Of a DNA stretch of 60,889 bases, positions 53,920 through 60,889 are shown piece by piece. The translations under genes were made by a program, and so were the position numbers. The notes under the pieces were generated by a model that saw only the letters and a list, made by a program, of their open reading frames with translations, was not told the origin of the DNA and did not search any database. How positions within the stretch are numbered: the stretch's first letter is position 1; each line of letters starts with the position of its first letter. This DNA comes from Planctomycetota bacterium (GTDB lineage Bacteria; Planctomycetota; MHYJ01; JACPTZ01), in contig JACPTZ010000175.1 in NCBI GenBank assembly GCA_016192525.1, positions 1-60,889 of the forward strand. Reading direction: 5' to 3'.

Positions 53920-53925
53920 ATACTA
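53920..53925 (-). promoter_or_regulatory. Putative leaderless -10 element for the GspF-like gene
   Basis: TAGTAT on the minus strand lies eight bases before the ATG at 53911. Confidence 0.5.
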
Positions 53926-54132
53926 CCGCACGACGCCCCTCCGGTACAGTTCGCGGTGCGGGTGACGCGGGCCGCTCGCGGTCCGTGTCGCTTCCATGCC
54001 GAGGGTGCGGCACCAGAGCGACCGAACGCCCCTACGCCTGCCCACCCCCTCACCCAATCGGCGGGCAGGCGTCAGTGTGACGTGGAACGCCCTGCGAGAT
54101 GGAGCGTTCGGTAGTGCGTCCCGTCAGGGCGC

Positions 54133-54213
54133 ACTCTTGTTGTTTCTGTTGTTGTTTGCTGTTGTTGTTTGCTGTTGTTGTTCGCTTTTGCTGTTGTTGT
54201 TGTTGCTGTGTAC
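54133..54213. repeat. GTT-triplet low-complexity tract
   Basis: About 80 bases of imperfect TTGTTG triplets (for example TGTTGTTTGCTGTTGTTGTT) lie immediately outside the left arm of the element at 54214. Similar sequence resumes after its right arm (about 54411-54450). Composition is wholly unlike the surrounding GC-rich DNA. Confidence 0.7.
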
Positions 54214-54408
54214 GAGGTTACCGCCCCGAATCTTGTCATCCTGAACGAAGCCCGCCGCCGTTTGGCGGGCGAAGTGAAGGATCGCCAGCCTTGACCGAGA
54301 CAAGGCACACTCGCGCGGAGGCGCTGGCGATCCTTCGCCTCGGGCTGCGCCCCGCAGCACCTGCTGCGGGGCTGCGCCCGACGCTCAGGATGACAATGCG
54401 GTAACCTC
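54214..54408. repeat. TGTCATCCTGA inverted-repeat element, copy 2, with outer arms
   Basis: Outer arms GAGGTTACCGC (54214-54224) and GCGGTAACCTC (54398-54408) are perfect inverted repeats. Inside are TGTCATCCTGAACGAAG (from 54234) and CGCTCAGGATGACA (to 54394), as in copy 1 at 40285. With the triplet tracts it fills the 622-base gap 53912-54533; no gene is seen there. Confidence 0.8.
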
Positions 54409-54533
54409 CTACGTTGCTGTTAGCGGTTGTCCGTTGTTGTCTTTCGCGGTTGCCGTCACCCTTGTTCCTGCTCCCCCCCGTCCCGCGCACCGGCACTCCA
54501 ACCCCGCATCCGTTCCGCCTCCGGTCGAGCCCG

Positions 54534-56492
54534 TCATTTCCCTTCCCGCGGGGCGGCGGGAGGAGGCGTCAGGACGACCGGCTCCAGGTAGAACGGGATC
54601 TGCTTCGGCCCGGCCGTGTCGAACGCGATCGGGAAGGACTGGGCCATCAGGGTGGAGACGCTGGTCCGTCCGCCGGCGGTATTCCCGCCCGCGTTCTCGG
54701 ACGCGGTGAAGTGCCCGTCCGGGGGAAGCACGATGCTCCAGTCCACAATCGTCCCCGGCTCAAGCCCCTGGATCATCACCTTCGCTACGAGCGTTTCGGA
54801 CGTGCCGACAACCTCTTTCGACACCACCACTCGCCCGCCGTAGGAGGTGATCGCGCCGGTCTGCTCCCCTTCCGGCCCCTGGATCGTCACCTGCGCGGGA
54901 CCGGTCGCTTCCTTGGTACCGTCGGTGAGCAGTACGGCCTCATCCTCCGTCATGAGGGCCACCTGCGGCTGGGCGGAGAGGTCCGCCTGCGGATAGTCCA
55001 CCTGGGCCCGGTACTCGTCGATCTTCGCAGGGGTGAAGTCGCCCTGGGCGACGAGCGGCTGGACTTCGTCCTGCGCGCGGACGAAGGTCGGCTCCACCGG
55101 GGCCGTCTTCGGGGGGACGGAAGAGGTCGGCGGCGTGGCTGAAGGCGCCGGAGTTGACGGGGCGAGATCGACGACGGGCGAGGGCCGTGCGGGAGTCCGG
55201 GTCACGTCGACGAGCCTCGCCGGCTCCGTCGGAGACGTCGGAGGAGGAGCCACCACACCGCCGCCCGTCGGCGCCCCGCCGGTGGGCACCGCCGGGGAGC
55301 CGCCCGGCGATCCTCCATCGGTGCCGAGCGTGGAGACGACGGCGAGAACGGTGCTGCCGGCCGCGATGATCACCTTGGCGGGTTTCGGGGGGAGAAGTCC
55401 GGTGAACTTCTTGTCGTCGACCCTCTTCACGGGCGTTGTTTCGGTCTCGGTGACGACAAGCACCTCGGTCACCTCGACCGGCTTCCCCTCAGGTCCGATG
55501 AATCGGGTGGGAACGGCGAACGGGCGCTCCTTCTCCGCCACGAGGATGTTGGCGGTGCAAAGGGCGGGGGGGAGTTGGGTCAGGGCGAGGGTCTTGGTGG
55601 TGTATCCCCCTGGCGTGGTCGGATCCTCGGGTGGGGCCAAGGCCGGCTGGTCAGAGCCGCAGCCACAGGGAGCCCGCTCGATTACTTTTGGCCTTGCACG
55701 GCTCCAAACGAATTTGAAGTCACCTTTGCTCCAGTATCGCGTGGTCGCCACCTCATCGACCTTTCTAGACCCTCCCATGTGCCCGGTTCCCGTTGCGTCA
55801 CCAGAGACGCTCTTCGCGCCGGTGGAATCGGCCTTCGCTCCCCCGTGGGCGTCCACACTTCCGGACTCCTCCTCAGTCGTCTTCTTCGTCGTCTCAGATT
55901 CGTACTCCGATCCGCCGCCTGGGTCGGCCTCGGTGGTGGGGCAAAGCGTCCATTCCTCGTCAATGTGCTTCTTGATCATGGACCCACATTTGTGCTTGTC
56001 CGTGATCCGCGCAGATTCCGGGTCCTCGTAGCCGTAACACACCCAGAATGTCCCCCAGACATCTACCGCATCCTTCCAGTCCTCTGTTCCGACGGCGGCG
56101 GAGAAGGTGCCCCAGCTCGTGAACGCGCCCTTCTGGTAGGTGTTGAAGAACAACCACTTGTCCACATCGGTGACACGGATCTGGAAAAACTCGTGGAAGA
56201 TCTGCAGGGGATGTGGACAAACGTCACACTTCTCGCACATGTGGTCCTGGTTCTCGAGCAACATGCCGACCAGCGGGGTGGAGTAATGGAGGAACTCGCG
56301 GCGATCCTCCGCACGTTCCATGTGGGTGGCCGGATCCGCTTTCATCTCCATGCCGCCTTTCAGCTTCCGCTCCCTCTGACTCTCGTCCGCGTCGAAGCGA
56401 TCGTCCAGATCCGCCCGGACCGGTGCTCCGAAAGCAAACCATACAACGGTCACCACCGACGCGAGTACCACCCTGAGACGGTTGCTGCCCAT
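54534..56492 (-). CDS. Secreted protein of unknown function, 652 residues
   Basis: A signal peptide (VVLASVVTVVWFAFGAPVRA) precedes an N-terminal domain of about 180 residues with a cysteine cluster (MCEKCDVCPHP) and aromatic segments (WGTFSAAVGTEDWKDAVDVW). A Ser/Thr/Glu-rich linker, an APCGCGSDQ patch, a proline/threonine-rich stretch and a strand-rich C-terminal domain (IQGLEPGTIVDWSIVLPPDG) follow. No family is recognised. The ATG has AAAGGAG upstream. It follows the carboxypeptidase-regulatory-like gene by 18 bases, so they are co-transcribed. Confidence 0.78.
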   Translation of the reverse strand: MGSNRLRVVLASVVTVVWFAFGAPVRADLDDRFDADESQRERKLKGGMEMKADPATHMERAEDRREFLHYSTPLVGMLLENQDHMCEKCDVCPHPLQIFHEFFQIRVTDVDKWLFFNTYQKGAFTSWGTFSAAVGTEDWKDAVDVWGTFWVCYGYEDPESARITDKHKCGSMIKKHIDEEWTLCPTTEADPGGGSEYESETTKKTTEEESGSVDAHGGAKADSTGAKSVSGDATGTGHMGGSRKVDEVATTRYWSKGDFKFVWSRARPKVIERAPCGCGSDQPALAPPEDPTTPGGYTTKTLALTQLPPALCTANILVAEKERPFAVPTRFIGPEGKPVEVTEVLVVTETETTPVKRVDDKKFTGLLPPKPAKVIIAAGSTVLAVVSTLGTDGGSPGGSPAVPTGGAPTGGGVVAPPPTSPTEPARLVDVTRTPARPSPVVDLAPSTPAPSATPPTSSVPPKTAPVEPTFVRAQDEVQPLVAQGDFTPAKIDEYRAQVDYPQADLSAQPQVALMTEDEAVLLTDGTKEATGPAQVTIQGPEGEQTGAITSYGGRVVVSKEVVGTSETLVAKVMIQGLEPGTIVDWSIVLPPDGHFTASENAGGNTAGGRTSVSTLMAQSFPIAFDTAGPKQIPFYLEPVVLTPPPAAPREGK

Positions 56493-56510
56493 GAAGTCCG
56501 CTCCTTTCGG

Positions 56511-57995
56511 TCAGTCGTTTGAGGCAATCCCGTCGTAAACGGCCTTCAGATAGGCAAAGTACCGCTTCACCACGCTCACGGGCGTCCCATACTGAGACGA
56601 GTAGTGATCTGCCGAGAGATCCCCGGTCAGTTTCACCGTCGCCGCCTTGTCCCCCTCCACCTTGACCACTTGAGCCGGGCACCGAGGGTAGATGCTGCGG
56701 TCGAGCATCCACCGTTCCGGCAGTTGCTGCTCGTCAGGCCACTCGCGAACCCCCGCCGCGAAAACCAGGTACTCCCCTTCAAGCAGGCCGGAGATCTGAA
56801 AGTCAGTGGACTTCTCAGGATCCACGACCACATTCGGAACGACCGGCTGCAGGAAGAAAGCCCCCTTATCTGTGCGCGGAATCGCGAAGACCCCCACGCG
56901 CAAGGGTTTCTGGACCCCTTGCGACCGACGCTTCGTCACCCATTCCTTGAGGGTATGGCCAGCAACTGCAAAGTCCACCTGTCCACCGATGTGGCCAACT
57001 TTTTGATACGGCGGGGGCCTGTAGTTGGGCATGAGAATGGTCTCCCCTTGGCCCTCGACGGGAAGGCCCATCACCTCACCCATCGAATAGAATCGGCGTC
57101 CTGCATCAAGGGCGGAGACATACCACATGCCGACCGGAAGGTGCTTGACGCGGGCACACCCACCATCGTCCGTCTCGACTGTCAGATAGGCCGGCGCGTA
57201 CCGAAACGGGTGCGCCGGATCGACACGATCGTCGACGTCCTCCGCGGCCTCGGGTGACAGATAGACCTTGGTCCTCACCCGCAGGCGGTTCGAGTTTCCC
57301 CCTTGGAACTCCCGGATCAAGAGCGTCATGCCGATGTCCTCCTCTTCGTTCGGCCGCCGTGTCAACGCAATGTCTGCGTTCACCGTCTCCCCGGGATGGC
57401 CGACGGTCCCCGAATACCATCCCGAGTACTCCGCCCCGTCATCCGCGAGCAGCACGATCTTCTTGCCCTTCTTGAGATCCAGATGCAGGGAGGCCTTCCC
57501 CTCGGCGTCCGTCACGACCGGCTCGGGACGGTTGACACGGGGAGGTGTCCAGATCTTCAGACCACCCACCGGCTTGCCCTCAAAGGTCGTTGTCACCTCC
57601 ACCCGCACGCCGCTCCAGTGGAGCGCCAGAGTCCCGAGATCGAGCATCCCCCCCTCCGCCGTCCAGATTCGATCGAAATCGATGTCGGTGTGGGCGCTGA
57701 GGACCTCCGACTCCTTCTCATGATTGAAGTTGATCCGACTCCACTCGAAAGTGCCCGCGAACGAGAAGCGCCCCTCGGCATCGGTCTTGGTGGATGCCAC
57801 GACCTTCTCCGTCCTCATGGCGCCGGAGGTCAGATCGACCCTGACCCCTGCCTCCGGCTTTCCATCCTCATTGACAAGCACCCCCTGGATATTGATCGGC
57901 TGCGCCTCGATCTTCACGGGCTTGTCGTCGGCTCTAAGTGAACTCAACGCGCAAAGGGTGAGGCCAACCGCAAGGATCCTGTGCATGTGAGACAT
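56511..57995 (-). CDS. Secreted protein with carboxypeptidase-regulatory-like domains
   Basis: From the ATG at 57995 the product has 494 residues. A signal peptide (ILAVGLTLCALSSLRADD) is followed by a transthyretin-like module, INIQGVLVNEDGKPEAGVRV with STKTDAEGRFSFAGTF, and a second one, GLKIWTPPRVNRPEPVVTDA with EGKASLHLDL. These beta-sandwich modules are common in exported adhesive or receptor-like proteins. No enzyme motif is visible. A strong promoter lies about 125 bases upstream, and the gene leads the two-gene transcript that includes the 652-residue secreted protein. Confidence 0.78.
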   Translation of the reverse strand: MSHMHRILAVGLTLCALSSLRADDKPVKIEAQPINIQGVLVNEDGKPEAGVRVDLTSGAMRTEKVVASTKTDAEGRFSFAGTFEWSRINFNHEKESEVLSAHTDIDFDRIWTAEGGMLDLGTLALHWSGVRVEVTTTFEGKPVGGLKIWTPPRVNRPEPVVTDAEGKASLHLDLKKGKKIVLLADDGAEYSGWYSGTVGHPGETVNADIALTRRPNEEEDIGMTLLIREFQGGNSNRLRVRTKVYLSPEAAEDVDDRVDPAHPFRYAPAYLTVETDDGGCARVKHLPVGMWYVSALDAGRRFYSMGEVMGLPVEGQGETILMPNYRPPPYQKVGHIGGQVDFAVAGHTLKEWVTKRRSQGVQKPLRVGVFAIPRTDKGAFFLQPVVPNVVVDPEKSTDFQISGLLEGEYLVFAAGVREWPDEQQLPERWMLDRSIYPRCPAQVVKVEGDKAATVKLTGDLSADHYSSQYGTPVSVVKRYFAYLKAVYDGIASND

Positions 57996-58117
57996 GTTCA
58001 CCCCCTGGATGAAGCCACTGCGGAGCCGCGCGGATAGGTCGTCCAAGACGCGCGTCGGTATGGATCCTGCGACCCCCCTGACTTGGCCGATCCGGCCACG
58101 ACGGTCACTCCGACCCA

Positions 58118-58146
58118 ATGGTAGGGCAAACACTTAGTCGCGTCAA
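58118..58146 (-). promoter_or_regulatory. Promoter of the secreted-protein operon
   Basis: On the minus strand TTGACG (58141-58146) and TACCAT (58118-58123) are 17 bases apart, near-consensus sigma-70 type. An A/T-rich stretch lies just upstream. Confidence 0.65.
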
Positions 58147-58275
58147 ACAAAAAAAGGGTCAACACGGATTGCAGTGTGCACTTTACGTGCGGTCCTCACT
58201 ACAGGCCCAGTAACGACAAGGGTTCTGAGCTGATCCGTTTTTGCGTAATCCGATGAGGACTCGAGGGAGGCATGC

Positions 58276-58281
58276 TAGGCT
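58276..58281 (+). promoter_or_regulatory. Putative leaderless -10 element
   Basis: TAGGCT lies six bases before the ATG at 58288. Confidence 0.4.
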
Positions 58282-58287
58282 TCCCCC

Positions 58288-58512
58288 ATGAAAGAGCCCA
58301 AGTCGATCCGTGCGGTGTTTGCGCTTGCCGGGTTCGTGGCCGAGCCGAAGCTGATCGGACACTTCGGTGACCCACAGGCCCGGGTCGTGGCCCTTCGGCG
58401 CCTAAAAAAACGGCCGTGTGTTCGTGTTGCGGCCAGCGTTGTCGGAAGAGCTGAGCTGAAGCTCCTGCCCGTCCATCGTGGCATTCAGGACACCACTCGG
58501 CAGGAGCGGTAG
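58288..58512 (+). CDS. Small basic protein, 74 residues
   Basis: The product begins MKEPKSIRAVFALAGFVAEP and continues KLIGHFGDPQARVVALRRLK. It is basic and compact and reads like a genuine small protein, with a leaderless-type hexamer upstream. An opposing frame in the same region (58199-58519) is less convincing. Family and function are unknown. Confidence 0.5.
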   Translation: MKEPKSIRAVFALAGFVAEPKLIGHFGDPQARVVALRRLKKRPCVRVAASVVGRAELKLLPVHRGIQDTTRQER

Positions 58513-58591
58513 AGTTCAAGAAAGGCGCCCGTTCCCGGCGATCAGCCGGGAACAGGCGCGTTGTGTCTACCTTGGGATCGGGTTGCGGAAT

Positions 58592-59377
58592 CTACTTGCT
58601 CGGCGGAATGGGCTCGACGGTCTCTTCGTGGACGTGCTTCGAAGGGACAGCCGCGTCGAAGGTTCCGTCGTCGTCGGAATCTGTCTTCGTGATTGTATCG
58701 GAGTCGGTGACTGTCTTTTCGACGCCACCCCCCTTCGTGGTGGTGGTTGTTGAATGGGTCTCCTTCCGGGTCTCGAAGTTGCCGTCGCAGTCGCCATCGA
58801 CCTCAATGCTCGAATCCGTAGTCGTCGTGACCGTGCTTCTCCCGCGCGGTACATCTTCGACAGTCGTCACGCACACCGTTACCTCGGACTTCTCCTGGCT
58901 CATGCAGTGCTTGACCAAGGATATCCGAATGTTCTTCTCGCCACCCACTCCTCCGACTGTGCCCTCGCCTCCACCCTCATCCCCTTCACCCTCGACCTGC
59001 TCGACGTACCCGTATCGGACAGTGGTTGACTTCGTCGTGGTGCACTCTGTGTTTCCCTTTCTCTCGGTGGTCGTCTTGTTGGTCTGCTCAGTCGTCTTGT
59101 CGTTCTGGCTCTCTCCGAGCGGAGCGTTGTCCTCCGCCGTCGTGGTCGTCGTCTCAGTAGTGGTACTGTTCCCGGTCCGCGAGGAAGTGGTCGTCGTGCT
59201 CGTAGTAGTCACCACGTCCGTCTTTCCATCGCCATCAGTGTCATCAGTCTCGACGCGGATATTCGTACCGGTCTTCGGCGGGGGACTTCCGCCTTGAGCA
59301 AAGGCGGATTCCCACGAGATCACCAGTAGGACGGCCAGTAGTGCCGCGGCACGGGTACTCGAGCGGGTGAGCATCAT
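58592..59377 (-). CDS. Secreted threonine-rich protein with calcium-loop-like repeats
   Basis: The 261-residue product has a signal peptide (ALLAVLLVISWESAFAQGG) and long Thr-rich runs (TTTSTTTTSSRTGNSTTTET). Three acidic loops resemble calcium-binding EF-hand/thrombospondin-3 loops: DTDGDGKTDVV, DGDCDGNFETR and DSDDDGTFDAA. The Thr stretches could be glycosylated or elongated linkers. GGAGGAGG precedes the ATG. It follows the HEAT-like gene by 22 bases, so the two form an operon. Confidence 0.75.
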   Translation of the reverse strand: MMLTRSSTRAAALLAVLLVISWESAFAQGGSPPPKTGTNIRVETDDTDGDGKTDVVTTTSTTTTSSRTGNSTTTETTTTTAEDNAPLGESQNDKTTEQTNKTTTERKGNTECTTTKSTTVRYGYVEQVEGEGDEGGGEGTVGGVGGEKNIRISLVKHCMSQEKSEVTVCVTTVEDVPRGRSTVTTTTDSSIEVDGDCDGNFETRKETHSTTTTTKGGGVEKTVTDSDTITKTDSDDDGTFDAAVPSKHVHEETVEPIPPSK

Positions 59378-59399
59378 CCTTCCTCCTCCTCTTGGGTGT

Positions 59400-60620
59400 C
59401 TACTGCGCGGCCAATCGCTCGCGCAGGGTTGAAACTGCCGCCTTCAGGCCCGCCGCGAGGGAATCCTCGGCCGGCAAAGCGCGGAGAGTGTCCTCGAGAA
59501 TCTGGAGTGAACCCTTATCGCCGAGCGTCGCCAGCACCTGCACTGCATGGCTCCTGAGGGCACGGTCGGTGGTTCGATCGGACGCCGTTCTCTCGAAGGC
59601 CCGAATGGCATCGTCAGATGGACTGCGCCCCTGAACCAGGGCGGTCATCATCCATGACTTTAGCGAGGGATCTCGTTCATCCTCGAACAGCGGCAGGAGT
59701 ACTGCTCCGAATCCCGGGTCTTCGCTGCGACGCAAGCTCAAACTGGTTAAGGCTTGTCTCCTTGCCGACGATACCTCACCGGCGTTCTTCAACACCTTCC
59801 AGAGGAGGGTTTCGGTCGCGGGAGACTTGGGCCATGCGAGAGCGCTCAATACTTCTTCTCGAAGCAGTGTCGATGTCGGCGACATCGATGTCGAGTCCAC
59901 AAGTTGTTCGCGCAAGTAATCGGTGGAATCCTGATCGTCGATCAATGCCACGGCTTTGAACATGGAGCCCCGGGCTTGACCTCCCGGGGCGATGCCGGCG
60001 GAGGGCTGGGATCTGATCGCGCTTTTCAGGGGGAGGAGGTTCTCGGGACTCGGGTTGTGGGCCAGAATCTGAGCGAGGACCTCAAGCGTATTCCACTCAC
60101 GATCCGCCACGATCTCCTGCGCCGCATAGGCGCGAGCTTTTTCACTCTTGGCCGAGACGAGCACGGCAAGGAGGGGCAACCGCCTTTTCTCGACGGGTTC
60201 ACGTTCGATCGCTCCAAGGAGCGGTGGAACCGTCACATCGGGAGACTTCCCCACCAGATCGCGCATGGCCATTTGGATCTCAGAGACTTCGCCGAGTTCT
60301 CCTTCCATCTCCGCCCTGATCATACGGTCGAGAAGTCCGCGAAAGATGGCATCGCTTTCATGGTCGCCCTGATCGGCGGGGAGCACACCGCCGTCGGGAG
60401 ATGTAGACTGCTGGGACGACTGCCCTTCGTTGTCAGTCGCGCCAGTCGCGTGAAACGGCACAGTTGGAGTTGCAACTCCATTTCCTCCCGGAACCTCAGG
60501 GGGTGATACTTGAGGTGGTGGAACAGAGGGCAGATCGGAGTTGTAGACGAACAGCTTCCAGCCGGCGAGGAGCAGGGTCAATAGGACAATAGACGCAACC
60601 AAGGACTTCGCGTGCTTCAT
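59400..60620 (-). CDS. Membrane-anchored HEAT-like repeat protein, paralogue of 16505-17455
   Basis: From the ATG at 60620 the product has 406 residues: an N-terminal membrane anchor (LVASIVLLTLLLAGWKLFVY), a proline/serine-rich linker, and a solenoid of helical pairs (LLGAIEREPVEKRRLPLLAV, LLWKVLKNAGEVSSARRQAL, AVQVLATLGDKGSLQILEDT). Layout and composition mirror the protein at 16505-17455. The consensus promoter upstream makes this the first gene of the operon that includes the Thr-rich protein. A longer in-frame reading to 60677 is less likely because the membrane anchor would be displaced. Confidence 0.78.
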   Translation of the reverse strand: MKHAKSLVASIVLLTLLLAGWKLFVYNSDLPSVPPPQVSPPEVPGGNGVATPTVPFHATGATDNEGQSSQQSTSPDGGVLPADQGDHESDAIFRGLLDRMIRAEMEGELGEVSEIQMAMRDLVGKSPDVTVPPLLGAIEREPVEKRRLPLLAVLVSAKSEKARAYAAQEIVADREWNTLEVLAQILAHNPSPENLLPLKSAIRSQPSAGIAPGGQARGSMFKAVALIDDQDSTDYLREQLVDSTSMSPTSTLLREEVLSALAWPKSPATETLLWKVLKNAGEVSSARRQALTSLSLRRSEDPGFGAVLLPLFEDERDPSLKSWMMTALVQGRSPSDDAIRAFERTASDRTTDRALRSHAVQVLATLGDKGSLQILEDTLRALPAEDSLAAGLKAAVSTLRERLAAQ

Positions 60621-60679
60621 CGATGGGTTCCAGGCGAGCGTCGGGTGATTCTGGCAGGGTGAAGAGCGCGGGACCAAAG

Positions 60680-60708
60680 AATCTAAATCTAGGGATTGGC
60701 GGAGTCAA
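60680..60708 (-). promoter_or_regulatory. Promoter of the HEAT/Thr-rich operon
   Basis: On the minus strand TTGACT (60703-60708) and TAGATT (60680-60685) are 17 bases apart. The predicted leader is about 50 bases. The remaining 180 bases to the window end show nothing recognisable. Confidence 0.65.
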
Positions 60709-60889
60709 GCAGAATGTACCTCACGGAGCGAACAGGACAACGGCGAGATTAGATGGACGCGTAGGCGTCGTGCAGCGGTTTCTCCCCCCCCCACTTTGGT
60801 GTGCCGATCAGCGCCAGTCTGCAAATTCTCCAGCAGCTCACATCCAGCTGCGTCGAACACGCGGCTGAAGAGTCTGGTATGGGAAATGT

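Noticed and set aside
54133..54213. Possible CRISPR-like or coding repeat in the GTT tract
   Set aside because: The repeats are short imperfect triplets without unique spacers, and translated frames are low-complexity.
58199..58519. Minus-strand frame opposite the small gene at 58288
   Set aside because: Less protein-like composition and no ribosome-binding site, whereas the plus frame has a TANNNT hexamer at the usual distance.

Overview
This window is a strongly GC-rich stretch of bacterial chromosome. Gene density is high and many neighbours overlap by exactly four bases (ATGA or GTGA). The gene content best fits Planctomycetota or a closely related uncultured lineage. The reasons are a thioredoxin-fold/PDZ protein of a kind I associate with planctomycetes carrying two in-frame TGA codons at its redox motif, very large secreted or membrane-anchored proteins of unknown function, MoxR-vWA-beta-propeller genes, and several dispersed inverted-repeat elements of the sort common in environmental genomes. 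No rRNA, tRNA, integrase, transposase or CRISPR array was seen, so the assignment is an inference.

Layout. 1-3.3 kb (+): end of an operon with a zincin-motif/vWA protein (intact MIDAS) and two unrecognised partners. 3.4-13.6 kb: mostly single genes (acyl-adenylating ligase, Cdd1-like HhH protein, ceramidase-like membrane protein, squalene-cyclase-fold lipoprotein, conserved hypothetical, HSDL2-like SDR, YiiX-like hydrolase) and the first candidate selenoprotein (12288-13562). 13.6-17.7 kb (-): HicB-like protein, HEAT-like anchored protein and two secreted proteins. 17.8-19.4 kb (+): GAF/sigma-54 activator. 19.9-28.1 kb (-): five tightly overlapping genes forming a MoxR-vWA-beta-propeller (bpX-type) ternary system. 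28.1-33.1 kb: a nest of inverted-repeat elements beside a sensor kinase/response-regulator pair whose kinase is split by a deletion/frameshift. 33.1-44.4 kb: a secreted protein and two giant related exported proteins (1851 and 1297 aa). 44.8-48.2 kb (-): restriction-modification pair. 48.5-50.6 kb (+): metallophosphoesterase with an in-frame TGA (second candidate selenoprotein) and a membrane protein. 50.7-60.9 kb (-): ABC exporter, GspF-like protein and a group of secreted proteins.

How the parts relate. The most notable biology is (1) two probable selenoproteins, each with a hairpin at a distance fitting a bacterial SECIS element, which implies that the organism decodes selenocysteine; (2) the ternary NTP-dependent conflict-type system, whose own vWA domain looks MIDAS-degenerate while an intact-MIDAS zincin/vWA protein sits about 18 kb away in another operon; and (3) a recurring TANNNT hexamer 6-8 nt before start codons, suggesting leaderless transcription. 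All functional assignments rest on motif reading only; no database search was run.
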